The notes: generated from the sequence alone by a model not told the origin. Positions 30,462 through 40,886 are shown, counted from the first letter of the stretch. The stretch is DNA of 64,000 nt from Sulfitobacter sp. S190 (GCF_025141935.1 NZ_CP081120.1:1674001-1738000), one strand, 5' to 3'. Translations and numbers: made by a program.

Positions 30462-31132
30462 GAGGCGGTCCAATGTACTGTTGCATCTGCGAGCGCGACA
30501 CGAACGGGCGCGTCGGCGTCATCGCTTGTCTGGGCGGTCTCCAGAGCGGCGCGTTTGTCATCGCCCTTGATCAGAAGGTGGGTCGAGACAGCACCGCGCA
30601 GGGCGTCCGCACTCAGCGAAAGCCGCCGGATATCGTGGCCCGGAACGCTGACAGCGTGGAACATTTGCGCACCCGGTTCCATCGCCTCCGCAAGGCCGTC
30701 GGCCTTTGGGAACAGCGACGCCGTGTGCATGTCCGCCCCCATACCCAAGAGCAGGACGGCGATCGGCAGGTGCGCGGACAGACTGTCTGACAACCGCGCG
30801 GCGGCCTCTTCGATCGTGCAGTCATCAGCGTAAAACGGCGTGAATTTTGCCTCCGCTGCATGGCCCTGCAACAGGCGCTTGCGGACGAGAGCCGCGTTGG
30901 ATTGCGCGTTGCTTTCCGGCACCCAACGCTCATCACTGAGAATGACATGCACCCGGCTCCACTCCAGCGGGACACAGCACAGCGCATCGAATACCGGTCC
31001 GGGGGTCGTCCCGCCCGGCACCGCAAACAGGACTTCATCGCGACTGCTGAGCGCCGTGCGCAATTCGCTGGCCAATACGTTGGCAACATCCATCGCCTGC
31101 ATATCGGCGTCTGCGTAAGTTTCCAGTCTCAT
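30458..31132 (-). CDS. pgl: 6-phosphogluconolactonase
   Basis: 224-residue lactonase converting 6-phosphogluconolactone to 6-phosphogluconate. DevB-type motifs include [14 protein letters not shown] near residue 45, [12 protein letters not shown] and the late [17 protein letters not shown]. The ATG at 31132 is chosen because it overlaps the zwf stop as ATGA; an ATG six codons upstream is a poorer choice. It is the middle gene of zwf-pgl-pgi and feeds the Entner-Doudoroff or oxidative pentose phosphate route. Confidence 0.93.
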   Translation of the reverse strand: MRLETYADADMQAMDVANVLASELRTALSSRDEVLFAVPGGTTPGPVFDALCCVPLEWSRVHVILSDERWVPESNAQSNAALVRKRLLQGHAAEAKFTPFYADDCTIEEAAARLSDSLSAHLPIAVLLLGMGADMHTASLFPKADGLAEAMEPGAQMFHAVSVPGHDIRRLSLSADALRGAVSTHLLIKGDDKRAALETAQTSDDADAPVRVALADATVHWTAS

Positions 31133-32598
31133 GGCGTCACATGTCTCCATTCGCGCCCTTCACGGCGCAGCATTTCTGCGGATGCGGTTGGTCCGGCACT
31201 GCCGTGATCGTAGGGCTTTGGCACATCGTTGCGCGACTGCCAGCCTTCGATGATCGGGTCTGTCCAGGCCCACGCGGCTTCGACTTCGTCACCGCGCATG
31301 AACAGGGTCTGGTTGCCTCGGATCACATCCATGATCAGACGTTCATAGGCGTCGACGTGCTCGATGTCATCGGGGTTCAGCGCCTCGGCAAAGCTCATGT
31401 CCAGCGGCACATCGATCAAGCGCATCCCACCGGGTCCGGGCTCCTTGATGGTAACGCCCAGCGTGATCCCTTCGTTGGGTTGCAGACGGATCGACAGTAC
31501 ATTGCGGTGGCGGCCTGCCTCGTCGCCAAAAATGCTGTGCGGCGTGTCTTTGAAAACGACCGTGATTTCCGACGAACGTGCCACCATCCGTTTGCCGGTA
31601 CGCAGATAGAACGGAGTGCCCGCCCACCGCCAGTTGCTGACCTGCGCGCGCAGAGCGATAAAGCTTTCCGTGCGCGAACGTGGATCGTTTACGGCATCGC
31701 GGTAGCTGGGGTTTTCTTCCTCGTTGCCGGGTTCGGCCTCGTATTGTCCGCGCACGACGTGGTGCGGTGGCACCGGGTCCAGCGCACGTATCACCTTGAG
31801 CTTCTCGTCACGCACGGCGTCGGGCGCGAATTGCGCCGGCGGCTCCATTGCGATCAGACACAATAGCTGCATCAGATGGTTCTGGACCATGTCCCGCATG
31901 GCACCGGACTTGTCGTAGTACTCGCCGCGCCCTCCGACGCCCACGGTTTCGGCAACCGTAATCTGGATGTGGTCGACATACTGGCTGTTCCAGAGCGGCT
32001 CAAACAGCATATTGCCGAACCGCACCGCCATGAGGTTCTGCACCGTTTCCTTGCCCAGATAGTGATCGATCCGGTAAATCTGGTCCTCGTTGAAGTACTC
32101 CGCCAGCGTCGCGTTAAGCGCGCGCGCGGTTTCGAGATCGCGGCCGAAGGGCTTTTCCACAACGATCCGGGCACGTTTGTCTGCCATCCCGTATTTTTGC
32201 AGCCGCTCTGCCAGATCCCCGAACAACGATGGTCCGACCGAAAAGTAATAGGCCTCAATGCGGTCGGTGCCCTCCATGATCTTGGCCAGCTCTTCCCACC
32301 CGCCGGTGCCTTTGGCGTCGATCGCCACGTATTCAAGCTGTTCAAGAAAGGGTTCAAGATCGGGATTGTCCTGCGCCTGTGCGCCACCGAATTCGGCAAT
32401 CGCTTCGCGGATCATCTCGCGGTAGCCGTCGCTGTCGAGTTCCGAACGCGCCGCGCCGATGATGCGAGCGTTCGCGGGCATCTGCCCCGCGCAAAAGCGC
32501 CGGAACAGCCCCGGCAGGATTTTGCGCCGCGCCAGATCGCCGGTGCCTCCAAAAATAACGAGATCGAATGGATCTACCGGTATCGTGCGTGAAACCAT
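31129..32598 (-). CDS. zwf: Glucose-6-phosphate dehydrogenase
   Basis: 489-residue NADP-linked enzyme making 6-phosphogluconolactone. The coenzyme motif is [12 protein letters not shown] near residue 15, the active-site signature RIDHYLGKE is near residue 190, and an [11 protein letters not shown] segment precedes it. The start at 32598 ([11 protein letters not shown]) is preferred; further upstream the frame runs into the promoter and operator. A LacI-type operator lies about 75 bases upstream, overlapping a likely -10 box. It leads the operon. Confidence 0.96.
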   Translation of the reverse strand: MVSRTIPVDPFDLVIFGGTGDLARRKILPGLFRRFCAGQMPANARIIGAARSELDSDGYREMIREAIAEFGGAQAQDNPDLEPFLEQLEYVAIDAKGTGGWEELAKIMEGTDRIEAYYFSVGPSLFGDLAERLQKYGMADKRARIVVEKPFGRDLETARALNATLAEYFNEDQIYRIDHYLGKETVQNLMAVRFGNMLFEPLWNSQYVDHIQITVAETVGVGGRGEYYDKSGAMRDMVQNHLMQLLCLIAMEPPAQFAPDAVRDEKLKVIRALDPVPPHHVVRGQYEAEPGNEEENPSYRDAVNDPRSRTESFIALRAQVSNWRWAGTPFYLRTGKRMVARSSEITVVFKDTPHSIFGDEAGRHRNVLSIRLQPNEGITLGVTIKEPGPGGMRLIDVPLDMSFAEALNPDDIEHVDAYERLIMDVIRGNQTLFMRGDEVEAAWAWTDPIIEGWQSRNDVPKPYDHGSAGPTASAEMLRREGREWRHVTP

Positions 32599-32672
32599 GA
32601 TGCGTTCCCTTGCCGTGCGGCGCGTGTTTGCCGAATCCTGACGCGGATACCCCATCTTGGGGTCCTTGTCTT

Positions 32673-32710
32673 TGTTAGCGCAAACATACCCATTTGCTTT
32701 TCCGGCACAA
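32673..32710 (-). promoter_or_regulatory. zwf promoter with LacI-family-like operator
   Basis: TGTTAGCGCAAACA (32673-32686) is a near-perfect 14-base inverted repeat with a central GCGC, like many LacI/GalR operators; only one base pair breaks the symmetry. On the minus strand TTGTGC (32705-32710) and TATGTT (32683-32688) are 16 bases apart and could be the -35 and -10 boxes, so the operator overlaps the -10. No LacI-type gene is in the window. Confidence 0.5.
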
Positions 32711-32792
32711 CCCAAAGGTTACGCCGCAAACCGGAAACTTGCGCTGTCGCTATTTAGCGTAGCAAAAGCAAGTGCAAGGGCAAGCTACCCGT

Positions 32793-33062
32793 CTAGTGGA
32801 GGGGGAATTCACCGACCTGGTTCTGCCAAACACCTGCGGACACCTGTCGCCGATGTGTAAATCTCACAGAATGCAGAGGACCATCGATCTGCGCGCGCCA
32901 GAAGTCGATGAATTTGAACAGCTTGCAATGGTCCGGTGCAAGATCGTAGTCCTGCCAGATGAAGCTGTTCAGCACATGCGTGTAGTCGGGCATGTGATAG
33001 AAGAATTCGGCCGTCGTCAGCCCGTAGCCTTTGAGCATCAGTTCTGTCTCAGATTGGGTCAT
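32793..33062 (-). CDS. Usg-family protein
   Basis: 89-residue protein of the Usg family, conserved in alphaproteobacteria and of unknown function. Features: LMLKGYGLTTAEFFYHMPDY near the start and many aromatic residues. The start at 33062 (MTQSETEL) follows an AAAGAG Shine-Dalgarno; an ATG eleven codons upstream is less likely. It lies between zwf and gyrA in a divergent pair with gyrA. Confidence 0.88.
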   Translation of the reverse strand: MTQSETELMLKGYGLTTAEFFYHMPDYTHVLNSFIWQDYDLAPDHCKLFKFIDFWRAQIDGPLHSVRFTHRRQVSAGVWQNQVGEFPLH

Positions 33063-33180
33063 ATGCAACTCTTTCGGTTGAGCCCCCTGCTCCATTCTGC
33101 CAGTTGCATTTAACTAATCAATGAAAACAGTATGTTGGCACTCATCATACAGTGCTGCCATTGCAGTGCAGACACAGGCA

Positions 33181-33210
33181 TTGCACCTCATATGCCCGCT
33201 CTGCTATACA
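33181..33210 (+). promoter_or_regulatory. Candidate gyrA promoter
   Basis: TTGCAC (33181-33186) and TATACA (33205-33210) are separated by 18 bases, about 44 bases before the gyrA start codon. The boxes fit a sigma70-type promoter well; no operator is obvious. Confidence 0.5.
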
Positions 33211-33253
33211 AAACCGCAAGATATAGAACACATCAGCAAAGCTGGGATACGAC

Positions 33254-36004
33254 TTGAGCGATACGCCGGAAACCCCCGAAAACGAAGAAGAAAACCTGCC
33301 CGGGCGGCCCGTATACGACGGTCCGACTGTCACGATCGAAGAGGAGATGCGCACCAGCTATCTCGACTACGCGATGAGCGTGATCGTCAGCCGTGCCATT
33401 CCCGACCTGCGTGATGGGCTGAAGCCTGTGCACCGGCGCATTCTTTTCGCGATGCACGAGACGGGCAACACGCACGACAAATCCTATCGCAAGTCTGCGC
33501 GTCCGGTCGGCGACGTCATGGGCCAGTATCACCCTCACGGCGACAGCGCGATTTACGATGCCCTTGTGCGTATGGCGCAGGATTTTTCGATGTCGCTTCC
33601 CCTGCTCGACGGTCAGGGCAACTTTGGCTCGATGGACGGCGATAATGCTGCCGCCATGCGCTATACCGAAGTGCGCATGGATAAACCGGCGGCCTATCTG
33701 CTCAACGATATCGACAAGGACACCGTTGATTATCAAGACAACTACGACGGCAAACAGAAAGAACCCACGGTTCTGCCGGCCCGCTTTCCGAACATGCTGG
33801 TCAATGGTGCCGGTGGCATCGCGGTCGGCATGGCGACCAATATTCCGCCTCATAATCTGGGCGAAGTGATCGACGCCTGTCTCGCGCTCATTGATGAGCC
33901 TGATTTGACATCCGAGCAGTTGATCGACTTTGTCCCCGGACCCGATTTTCCGACAGGTGGCATCATGCTCGGTCGGTCGGGCGCGCGTAAAGCCTACCTC
34001 GAGGGACGTGGCAGCGTTATTATCCGCGCAAAAACACGTGTCGAGGAAATCCGCCGTGACCGTTGGGCCATCGTGATTGATGAAATCCCCTATCAGGTCA
34101 ACAAGGCGACCATGATCGAGCGTATTGCCGAACAGGCCCGTGAAAAGCGGATCGAAGGCATTGCGCATGTGCAGGACGAATCCGATCGAAATGGTGTGAG
34201 GGTCGTCGTTGAGCTCAAGCGCGACGCGACGGCCGAGGTCGTGATGAACCAGCTGTTCCGCTACACGCCGATGCAGACATCGTTCGGGTGCAACATGCTG
34301 GCACTGAATGGAGGGCGCCCCGAACAGTTGACCCTGCGCCGCTTCCTGACCGCGTTTATCGACTTCCGCGAGGACGTCGTCGCCCGCCGCACCGCATATT
34401 TGCTGCGCAAGGCGCGTGACCGCAGCCATATCCTGTGTGGTCTGGCCGTGGCCGTCACGAACATCGACGAAATCGTGCAGACAATCCGCTCATCCGCCGA
34501 TGCAGGCGAAGCGCGTGAGAAGCTGATGACGCGGCGTTGGCCAGCGGAATCGATCCTGCAGTATATTGCATTGATCGACGATCCGACCCACACGGCGAAC
34601 GACGACGGCACCTATAACCTGTCAGAAACGCAGGCGCGCGCCATCCTCGAGCTGCGACTGCAACGCCTGACCCAGATCGGCGTCAAGGAAGTCACCGACG
34701 AGCTGGAAGAACTGGCGGCCAAGATCAAGGAATACCTCGAGATTCTCGGATCGCGCGATCGTATCATGAGCATCATCTCGGACGAGTTGCGCGAAGTGCG
34801 CGACCTGTTTGCGGTGCCCCGCCGAACGGAAATCGTCGACTGGTCTGGCGACATGGAAGACGAGGACCTGATCGCCCGTGAAGATATGGTCGTCACGGTC
34901 ACGTCGGGGGGCTATATCAAACGAACGCCGCTTGCGGATTTCCGCAGCCAAAAGCGCGGCGGCAAGGGTCTGTCGGGCGGCACTTTGAAAGAAGACGATG
35001 TCGTCACCACGCTCTTTGTGGCCAATACCCATACTCAATTGCTGTTCTTCACCACGGACGGGATGGTCTACAAACTCAAGACATGGCGTTTGCCTCAAGG
35101 AGGGCGCACCTCCAAGGGCAAGGCCATCGTGAACATTCTGCCAATTCCGACAGGTGTCTCGATCGCCGCGATCATGCCGGTCGACCGTGACGAGAAGGAA
35201 TGGGACGACCTGCAGGTGGTGTTTGCGACCTCGGCCGGGACTGTACGCCGCAACAAGCTGTCGGATTTCACCAATGTCATGCGCAACGGCAAGATTGCGA
35301 TGAAATTCGAGGGCGAGCATGAGGGCACGACGCTGATCAACGCGCGCATTGCGTCCAACGACGATGATGTGATGCTTGTGACCAACGCAGGTCGCGCCAT
35401 TCGCTTCCCGGCGACCGATGTGCGTGTGTTCAATTCACGCAATTCTGTAGGTGTCCGCGGTATCAAGCTGGGCGAGGGAGACATCGTCGTCTCCATGTCG
35501 ATCATCCGGCACTTCAACGCGAGCTCTGAAGAGCGTGTGGCCTATCTCAAACAGCGCCGCTTGATGGCGGGGCTGACCGAGGATGAAACGGCCGACGAAG
35601 AGGAAGAAGCAGTTGCCGCAGGACAGCTTAGTACGGAACGCTATGCAGAAATGTCAGCTGCCGAAGATCTGATCCTCACCATCACGGCGGGCGGTGCCGG
35701 CAAGATTTCGTCCGCACATGATTATCCCGTACGCGGCCGGGGCGGAATGGGCGTGACCGCCTGGACCAAGGCGATGGCGCACGGTCCGATCATCGCATGC
35801 TTCCCGGTGGATATGGACAACCAGATCATGCTGGCAACCTCAAAAGGACAGTCAATTCGCGTCCCCGTCGAGGGCATCTCTTTCCGCTCGCGCAGTGCAG
35901 GCGGGGTGCGGGTGTTCAATACCGGCAAGGGCGAAGAGGTCGTATCCGTTGCCTGGATCGCCGATCAGGGCGAAGAGCCAGAGGAAATCGCCGAGGAAGA
36001 TTAA
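33254..36004 (+). CDS. gyrA: DNA gyrase subunit A
   Basis: 916-residue gyrase A subunit, introducing negative supercoils with GyrB. The start is a TTG at 33254 (first residues [10 protein letters not shown]); no in-frame ATG gives a full-length start, so the weak codon is probably real. The winged helix holds the quinolone-region motif [13 protein letters not shown] with Ser98 and Asp102 intact, and the catalytic Tyr137 in AMRYTEVRM. The GyrA box QKRGGKG is in the C-terminal domain and the tail is acidic. The length is usual for the group. A strong terminator follows. Confidence 0.97.
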   Translation: MSDTPETPENEEENLPGRPVYDGPTVTIEEEMRTSYLDYAMSVIVSRAIPDLRDGLKPVHRRILFAMHETGNTHDKSYRKSARPVGDVMGQYHPHGDSAIYDALVRMAQDFSMSLPLLDGQGNFGSMDGDNAAAMRYTEVRMDKPAAYLLNDIDKDTVDYQDNYDGKQKEPTVLPARFPNMLVNGAGGIAVGMATNIPPHNLGEVIDACLALIDEPDLTSEQLIDFVPGPDFPTGGIMLGRSGARKAYLEGRGSVIIRAKTRVEEIRRDRWAIVIDEIPYQVNKATMIERIAEQAREKRIEGIAHVQDESDRNGVRVVVELKRDATAEVVMNQLFRYTPMQTSFGCNMLALNGGRPEQLTLRRFLTAFIDFREDVVARRTAYLLRKARDRSHILCGLAVAVTNIDEIVQTIRSSADAGEAREKLMTRRWPAESILQYIALIDDPTHTANDDGTYNLSETQARAILELRLQRLTQIGVKEVTDELEELAAKIKEYLEILGSRDRIMSIISDELREVRDLFAVPRRTEIVDWSGDMEDEDLIAREDMVVTVTSGGYIKRTPLADFRSQKRGGKGLSGGTLKEDDVVTTLFVANTHTQLLFFTTDGMVYKLKTWRLPQGGRTSKGKAIVNILPIPTGVSIAAIMPVDRDEKEWDDLQVVFATSAGTVRRNKLSDFTNVMRNGKIAMKFEGEHEGTTLINARIASNDDDVMLVTNAGRAIRFPATDVRVFNSRNSVGVRGIKLGEGDIVVSMSIIRHFNASSEERVAYLKQRRLMAGLTEDETADEEEEAVAAGQLSTERYAEMSAAEDLILTITAGGAGKISSAHDYPVRGRGGMGVTAWTKAMAHGPIIACFPVDMDNQIMLATSKGQSIRVPVEGISFRSRSAGGVRVFNTGKGEEVVSVAWIADQGEEPEEIAEED

Positions 36005-36025
36005 TTTCTATCCGGCTAAATCGAA

Positions 36026-36060
36026 AAAACGCCGCGTTCTGGTTCAGAACGCGGCGTTTT
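36026..36060 (+). terminator. Bidirectional terminator after gyrA
   Basis: Sixteen-base-pair stem AAAACGCCGCGTTCTG / CAGAACGCGGCGTTTT with a 3-base loop, followed on the plus strand by TTTCTTCTTC and on the minus strand also by Ts. It serves gyrA and the exported small protein gene. Confidence 0.93.
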
Positions 36061-36090
36061 CTTCTTCTGGGGGAGGTTGTCTTGTCTGAA

Positions 36091-36459
36091 CTAGTCGTCG
36101 CTGCCGCCGTTTGACGGTGTGGTGGTTGTGCTGGATGAGCCATCATCGAGCGCCACGGCCAGCACAATGACGCCAAGGCCGGCTGCCAGCGGTGCGGCGA
36201 TCCCTTCACCTGAGGCAAATACATCGCCCCCTGCGGCGGGCGCCTGCCCTTCTCTGATACATTCGCGCGAAACCGTGCCGTCAATGACGGTGGTGTCGTT
36301 CTTGCAATTATAGATGACGCCATTCGAGCCCTCGATCCGCAGCGCATAGACGGCATCATCAGATGCGCCCAAGACAGCAGATTGTTCAGGACGGGCGTCT
36401 TGCGCCATCGCGGCTGAAGTGGTGATGAGCATGGCACAGGCTGCGGCGGTGAATTTCAT
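36091..36459 (-). CDS. Exported small protein of unknown function (122 residues)
   Basis: 122-residue protein from the ATG at 36459, starting with a clear signal peptide (MKFTAAACAMLITTSAAMA, cleavage expected before QDA). The mature part has two cysteines in a YNC...REC stretch that could form a disulfide, a glycine-rich stretch, one hydrophobic helix near residues 88-108 and a Ser/Thr-rich, acidic tail. I recognise no family. It is convergent with gyrA and shares its terminator. The open frame extends upstream, but that part is not protein-like. Confidence 0.7.
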   Translation of the reverse strand: MKFTAAACAMLITTSAAMAQDARPEQSAVLGASDDAVYALRIEGSNGVIYNCKNDTTVIDGTVSRECIREGQAPAAGGDVFASGEGIAAPLAAGLGVIVLAVALDDGSSSTTTTPSNGGSDD

Positions 36460-36613
36460 GTAGACCTCTTGATATTGAGTGCGGAGCGGATGCTTCATGC
36501 CCATCAACACGTAAAACGGGTGCAGGTTCACCTGATTTGGCAAAGAATTCGTAAACGGGCGGCAAGTCGCCATTTTGGCCGCGTGCGCTCGGCGAAAAGG
36601 CACTCGGATGCCG

Positions 36614-36650
36614 AGCAAAACGCAAACCGCCCCGTTTTGACACGAGGCGG
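36614..36650 (-). terminator. Candidate terminator after the M32 carboxypeptidase gene
   Basis: On the minus strand CCGCC-T-CGT pairs with ACG-G-GGCGG around a GTCAAA loop (36627-36650), followed by a T-rich GTTTGCGTTTTG stretch. The interval 36460-36695 holds no other feature I can support. Confidence 0.5.
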
Positions 36651-36695
36651 CGCGATTCTTGGCATTTTGTTAAGCCGAATGACCTAAGGGTCCGG

Positions 36696-38171
36696 TCAGA
36701 GGCTGTAGATGTCGCTGAATTTATTGCGCAAATAGCCCAGCATCGGCTGTTCGTCCGGGGCGTACCCGCTGGCGCGTTTAATTACGTCACGCGGCTCGTA
36801 CAGACCGCCGTGGGTCTGCACATTCTGGTGCAGCCACTGTGTGGCGGGTGTCGTATCGCCTTTGGCCAATGCTGTATCCAGATCGGGCAACGCCTTGCGC
36901 ATCGCATCGTTCAGACAACCGGCGTAGAGATTGCCGAGGCTGTAGGTCGGGAAATATCCGAAAAGACCAACCGACCAATGCACATCCTGCAACACGCCAT
37001 TTGAAGGCTTGTCCACGGCATATCCGAAGTCAGCGGCAAACCGGTCGTTCCAGGCGGCTTCAAGCGCGCTGACCTGCAGATCACCCGACATGAGTGCCCG
37101 CTCCAGATCAAACCGTAAAAGAACGTGCAGGTTATATTGCAGCTCATCGGCCTCGGTGCGGATAAAGCCATCGTTGACGCGATTGACGATACGGTAAAAC
37201 GTGTCTGCGTCCGGGACACCAAAGTCGCCGAAAGCCTCTAGCATCTGCTCATACAGCCAACCGGTAAAGGCGCGGCTGCGCCCGATCTGGTTCTCGTAAA
37301 TGCGGCTTTGGCTCTCGTGCACACCCATCGACACGCCGCTGCCCAGAGGGGTCAGCAGGAATGACTGGTCGATGTTTTGCTCATAGGCGGCGTGGCCGAC
37401 CTCGTGGATGGTCGAATAGAAGCAGTTGAAGGGGTCGCGGGGGCTTGTTCGGGTTGTAATCCTCACATCATTGCCGGACCCGCTCGAAAACGGATGCACC
37501 GCTTTGTCGACACGACCCCTGCTCATGTCGTATCCAAACGTCTTGGCCAACAGACGCGTCAGCTTCATCTGTGCGCCCTCGTCGAATTCTGCATCCAGCT
37601 TCGGGGGTGCTTCGGCCTCGCGCACGGCTGCGCGCAATTCGGTGAGCACAGGACGCATCGCGCCAAACATCGCCTCCAGATCGCCGCCTGTCGTGCCGGG
37701 TTCATAATCGGCCAGCATTGCGTCATAGACGTCGCCGCCTGCAGCCAGCGCAAGACCTTCTTCGCGCTTGAGCATGATGACTTCGGCCAAGGTGGGCGCA
37801 AACGCCGAGAAATCATCGGCGGCACGCGCTTCGGCCCAGACGCCCTGCGCCTCGGACGTCAGGCGCGCAATTCGTGTTGCCAAGGTTGCGGGCACCTTGG
37901 TCGCCCGGTCGAAACTGCGACGTATGTGGCGCAGGTTCGCGCGGCCAACGTCATCGAGCGCCGCGTCATCAATCAGTTCGATCCACTCGCCCACACGCGG
38001 GTCCATCCGGCGCGCATGAAGCACCGCCTCCATCGCGGCCATTTCCTCGGCACGTTGGGGTGCGGCGCCGCGCGGCATCATCGTTTCCTGATCCCACCCC
38101 AGCCTTCCGGCAACCTGCGACAGGGCTTGGGTGTCACGGGTAAAAGCCATGAGATCATCGTAGGCGGTCAT
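36696..38171 (-). CDS. M32-family carboxypeptidase (Taq type)
   Basis: 491-residue zinc carboxypeptidase of family M32. The zinc site HEVGH is in TIHEVGHAAYEQN (about residues 238-250), with the conserved GVHESQSRIYENQIGR downstream and a late YFPTYSLGNLYA. The start at 38171 (MTAYDDLM) is chosen because it overlaps the ctaA stop as ATGA. These enzymes trim C-terminal residues of peptides in the cytoplasm. Coupling to ctaA has no obvious functional logic. Confidence 0.92.
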   Translation of the reverse strand: MTAYDDLMAFTRDTQALSQVAGRLGWDQETMMPRGAAPQRAEEMAAMEAVLHARRMDPRVGEWIELIDDAALDDVGRANLRHIRRSFDRATKVPATLATRIARLTSEAQGVWAEARAADDFSAFAPTLAEVIMLKREEGLALAAGGDVYDAMLADYEPGTTGGDLEAMFGAMRPVLTELRAAVREAEAPPKLDAEFDEGAQMKLTRLLAKTFGYDMSRGRVDKAVHPFSSGSGNDVRITTRTSPRDPFNCFYSTIHEVGHAAYEQNIDQSFLLTPLGSGVSMGVHESQSRIYENQIGRSRAFTGWLYEQMLEAFGDFGVPDADTFYRIVNRVNDGFIRTEADELQYNLHVLLRFDLERALMSGDLQVSALEAAWNDRFAADFGYAVDKPSNGVLQDVHWSVGLFGYFPTYSLGNLYAGCLNDAMRKALPDLDTALAKGDTTPATQWLHQNVQTHGGLYEPRDVIKRASGYAPDEQPMLGYLRNKFSDIYSL

Positions 38172-39322
38172 GCAGAAGCTCCTCTGAGCGATGTTGAAAT
38201 GGGATAGAGCGACAAATGACGCGCCCGCAGGATCAGGACCCAGCACAGGACGGCCAAACCCTGATGCATCAGCGCCACGGGCAGCACGGCCTCGTAGAGG
38301 ACAGTCGTCACGCCAAGCACGATCTGAAGTGTGATTGCCGCGAATACGGCATTGAAGGCAAAGCGCGTGTTCGGGTGCGGCGATTTACGGCCCCGTAGCC
38401 AAACGACAATCGCGAAAGCATAGAGCGCATACCCCGTCATGCGGTGACTGAACTGCACAAGGCCGGGGTTTTCGATGAAGTTTTTCCACAGCGGTTCAAT
38501 CGCAAATGCATTGGGCGGAAAGAAGCGTCCCGCCATGAGCGGCCAATCCGTAAAGGTGCGACCCGCATCAATTCCCGCCACCAAGGCCCCGATGAGTATC
38601 TGCAGAAATGTGAAATGCAGCAGGCCTGTCGACAAGCCGAAAAGCTTGCCATCCTTGGCCCGCCGCGCCTGCATCAGATCCCGCTCCGTACGGCCGAGGC
38701 TGAGAACGTACCAGGTGATAAAGCCCAGGATCACGAAAGCCAGTCCGAGGTGGGTGGCCAAACGGGTGCTCACAACATCGGTGGTCGCTGTGCCGGATGT
38801 GACGCCGGACGACACCATCCACCACCCGATCGCGCCCTGAAGGCCGCCCAGACCACCAAGAAGCAGCAACCGCGGTGTCCAGCCTGTCGGGATCTGGCGG
38901 CGCAACAGAAACCACAAGAATCCAAGCCCCCACACCAGACCGATCACCCTGCCGAGTTGACGATGACCCCATTCCCACCAATAGATCACCTTGAAATCAG
39001 AAAGCTCCATCCATTGGTTCTGGAGCCGGAACTCGTCGATCTCCTGATACTTGGCGAATTCGCTTTCCCAATCGGCGGTGGTCATCGGGGGCAACGCACC
39101 GGTGATCGGGCGCCATTCGGTGATTGAAAGGCCGCTGTCGGTGAGACGGGTCGCTCCGCCCACGAGGATCATTAAAAAGACAAGGGCAAACAGAACCATC
39201 AACCAAACGCGGATCGCTCCGCGCGCGCCCCGCCGACCTGCGTCAATCACGCCTTTTGTTGCGACGGGCCGCGTCGATGTCTGAGCCCCGACCTCTTCGA
39301 AAAGCTTGCGATTACCGGCCAT
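38168..39322 (-). CDS. ctaA: Heme A synthase (COX15/CtaA)
   Basis: 384-residue polytopic membrane protein that oxidises heme O to heme A for cytochrome c oxidases. Conserved histidines are seen in EWGHRQLGR, ATHLGLAF, FSHRMTGY and LMHQGLAV, which ligate hemes in COX15 proteins. About eight membrane helices follow a soluble N terminus. It is coupled by ATGA to the M32 gene. The family assignment is firm. Confidence 0.93.
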   Translation of the reverse strand: MAGNRKLFEEVGAQTSTRPVATKGVIDAGRRGARGAIRVWLMVLFALVFLMILVGGATRLTDSGLSITEWRPITGALPPMTTADWESEFAKYQEIDEFRLQNQWMELSDFKVIYWWEWGHRQLGRVIGLVWGLGFLWFLLRRQIPTGWTPRLLLLGGLGGLQGAIGWWMVSSGVTSGTATTDVVSTRLATHLGLAFVILGFITWYVLSLGRTERDLMQARRAKDGKLFGLSTGLLHFTFLQILIGALVAGIDAGRTFTDWPLMAGRFFPPNAFAIEPLWKNFIENPGLVQFSHRMTGYALYAFAIVVWLRGRKSPHPNTRFAFNAVFAAITLQIVLGVTTVLYEAVLPVALMHQGLAVLCWVLILRARHLSLYPISTSLRGASA

Positions 39323-39378
39323 GATACCCTCCGTCTTTCTGTGTTACCCTGTCAGGTAATGCCAACGCGGCCAAGGGT

Positions 39379-40125
39379 CTAGCCGCGTTCCTTCCATCGG
39401 ACCATCTGCCGCAACGTACCGTGCAGCATTTGCACGTCTGCACGCGTCAAAGGAAGCCTGCTCCACATGTTGCGCAGGTTGGTCTTCATCGATTGGGCCT
39501 TGTGGTCGGGAAAGAAGAAACCGGCCTCGTCCAACCGGTCTTCGTAGTGTTTGGCAAGATGTTCTATCTCGGAATGCTGGGCCCAGTCTGTTCCGGCCAT
39601 TTCATCGACGATCGCGGGTTGGTTCGACTGCTGGCGACGCCACTCGTACCCCATCAGCAAAACGCATTGCGCCAGATTGAGAGAGGCGAATTCAGGATTG
39701 ACAGGTACTGATACGATTGCATTTGCCCTTGCGATGTCGTCATTTTCCAGCCCTGCGCGTTCGGGGCCAAAAAGCACGCCGACACGCTCACCGGCGGCAA
39801 TCTTCTCGCGGGCAAGTGCCATGGCCGCTTCAGGAGTGTAGACAGGTTTGGTCAGATCGCGGCTGCGGGCGGTTGTCGCAAGAACAAAGCTGCAATCCTT
39901 GACGGCGGCCGAGACATCGCTGGCCACCAAGGCCGCATCGAGCACCCTGCCCGCGCCCGACGCCATCGCGACAGCCGCAGGGTTCGGCCAACCATCGCGG
40001 GGGGCCACGATGCGCATATGGTCCAGCCCGAAATTCAACATGGCGCGGGCTGCCGCTCCGATGTTTTCACCCATTTGCGGGCGGACGAGGACGATTGCGG
40101 GTGTGGGAGGCGGAAGCGGTGTCAT
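39379..40125 (-). CDS. trmJ: tRNA/rRNA 2'-O-methyltransferase (TrmJ-like)
   Basis: 248-residue SpoU/TrmH-class knotted methyltransferase close to TrmJ. Motif 1 is RPQMGENIGAAARAMLNFG, motif 2 is VLFGPERAGLENDD and motif 3 is NLAQCVLLMGYEW, all in the usual order. The start ATG at 40125 is preferred over an upstream in-frame ATG. TrmJ makes 2'-O-methylated C or U at position 32 of tRNAs. It is divergent from the ThiE-like gene. Confidence 0.9.
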   Translation of the reverse strand: MTPLPPPTPAIVLVRPQMGENIGAAARAMLNFGLDHMRIVAPRDGWPNPAAVAMASGAGRVLDAALVASDVSAAVKDCSFVLATTARSRDLTKPVYTPEAAMALAREKIAAGERVGVLFGPERAGLENDDIARANAIVSVPVNPEFASLNLAQCVLLMGYEWRRQQSNQPAIVDEMAGTDWAQHSEIEHLAKHYEDRLDEAGFFFPDHKAQSMKTNLRNMWSRLPLTRADVQMLHGTLRQMVRWKERG

Positions 40126-40241
40126 AATCGCCCTCTTAGCGCCCTGCCCGCGCCTTGCCAATGCGCCGGGGTGCCGAAATCATTTCCATTCGCCCCGCTT
40201 TGAGATAGTCACGGCGCCAAAGACCGCCAAAGGACCGCCCC

Positions 40242-40868
40242 ATGCAAGACGATGCGCCCCAGCAGCCGCAGCTGTACCTGATCACGCCACCCGAATTTGA
40301 ACTGAATACATTTCCCGACGTTCTCGCACGGGTTCTGGACGCCCATCCTGCCGCGTGTGTCCGTCTTGCGCTCGCCACGCGTGACGAGGACAGGCTGTCG
40401 CGTGCCGCCGACACATTGCGTACTGTCACTGATGCGCGTGATGTTGCTTTGGTGATAAACGATCACGTCCTGCTGGCGGAGCGGCTTGGCCTCGATGGTG
40501 TCCATCTGAGTGATGCGGCCCGCTCGGTGCGGCACGCACGCAAAACGCTGGGCGACGACGCTATCGTCGGAAGCTTCTGTGCCGGATCGCGGCACGACGG
40601 GATGTCCGCGGGCGAAGCTGGCGCCGATTATGTGGCGTTTGGTCCGGTGCGACCGTCGGTGCTCGACGACGGATCGCATGCGGAGACGGACGTTTTCGAA
40701 TGGTGGTCGCAGATGATCGAGATCCCTTGCGTGGCCGAAGGCGCGCTGGATGCCGACCACATCGCGCGCCTATCCGCCATGACCGACTTTTTCGGCGTCG
40801 GTGAGGAAATCTGGACGCAAGAAGATCCTGCCGCGGCCCTTGCTACATTATGGGCGTCGGTTGGGTAA
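40242..40868 (+). CDS. ThiE-like protein (thiamine-phosphate synthase fold)
   Basis: 208-residue TIM-barrel protein of the ThiE/TenI family. Typical features are VINDHVLLAERLGLDGVHLSD, a GSFC...RHDG turn and AGADYVAFGPV. However, the N-terminal (Q)LR-x-K catalytic signature is changed (LALATRDED) and the GP-x-x-T-x-TK segment is replaced by GPVRPSVLDD. It may therefore be a thiamine salvage or regulatory paralogue rather than a functional ThiE. It stands alone, divergent from trmJ, and is convergent with hupE. Confidence 0.75.
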   Translation: MQDDAPQQPQLYLITPPEFELNTFPDVLARVLDAHPAACVRLALATRDEDRLSRAADTLRTVTDARDVALVINDHVLLAERLGLDGVHLSDAARSVRHARKTLGDDAIVGSFCAGSRHDGMSAGEAGADYVAFGPVRPSVLDDGSHAETDVFEWWSQMIEIPCVAEGALDADHIARLSAMTDFFGVGEEIWTQEDPAAALATLWASVG

Positions 40869-40886
40869 ACCATTGACCACCCGGCG

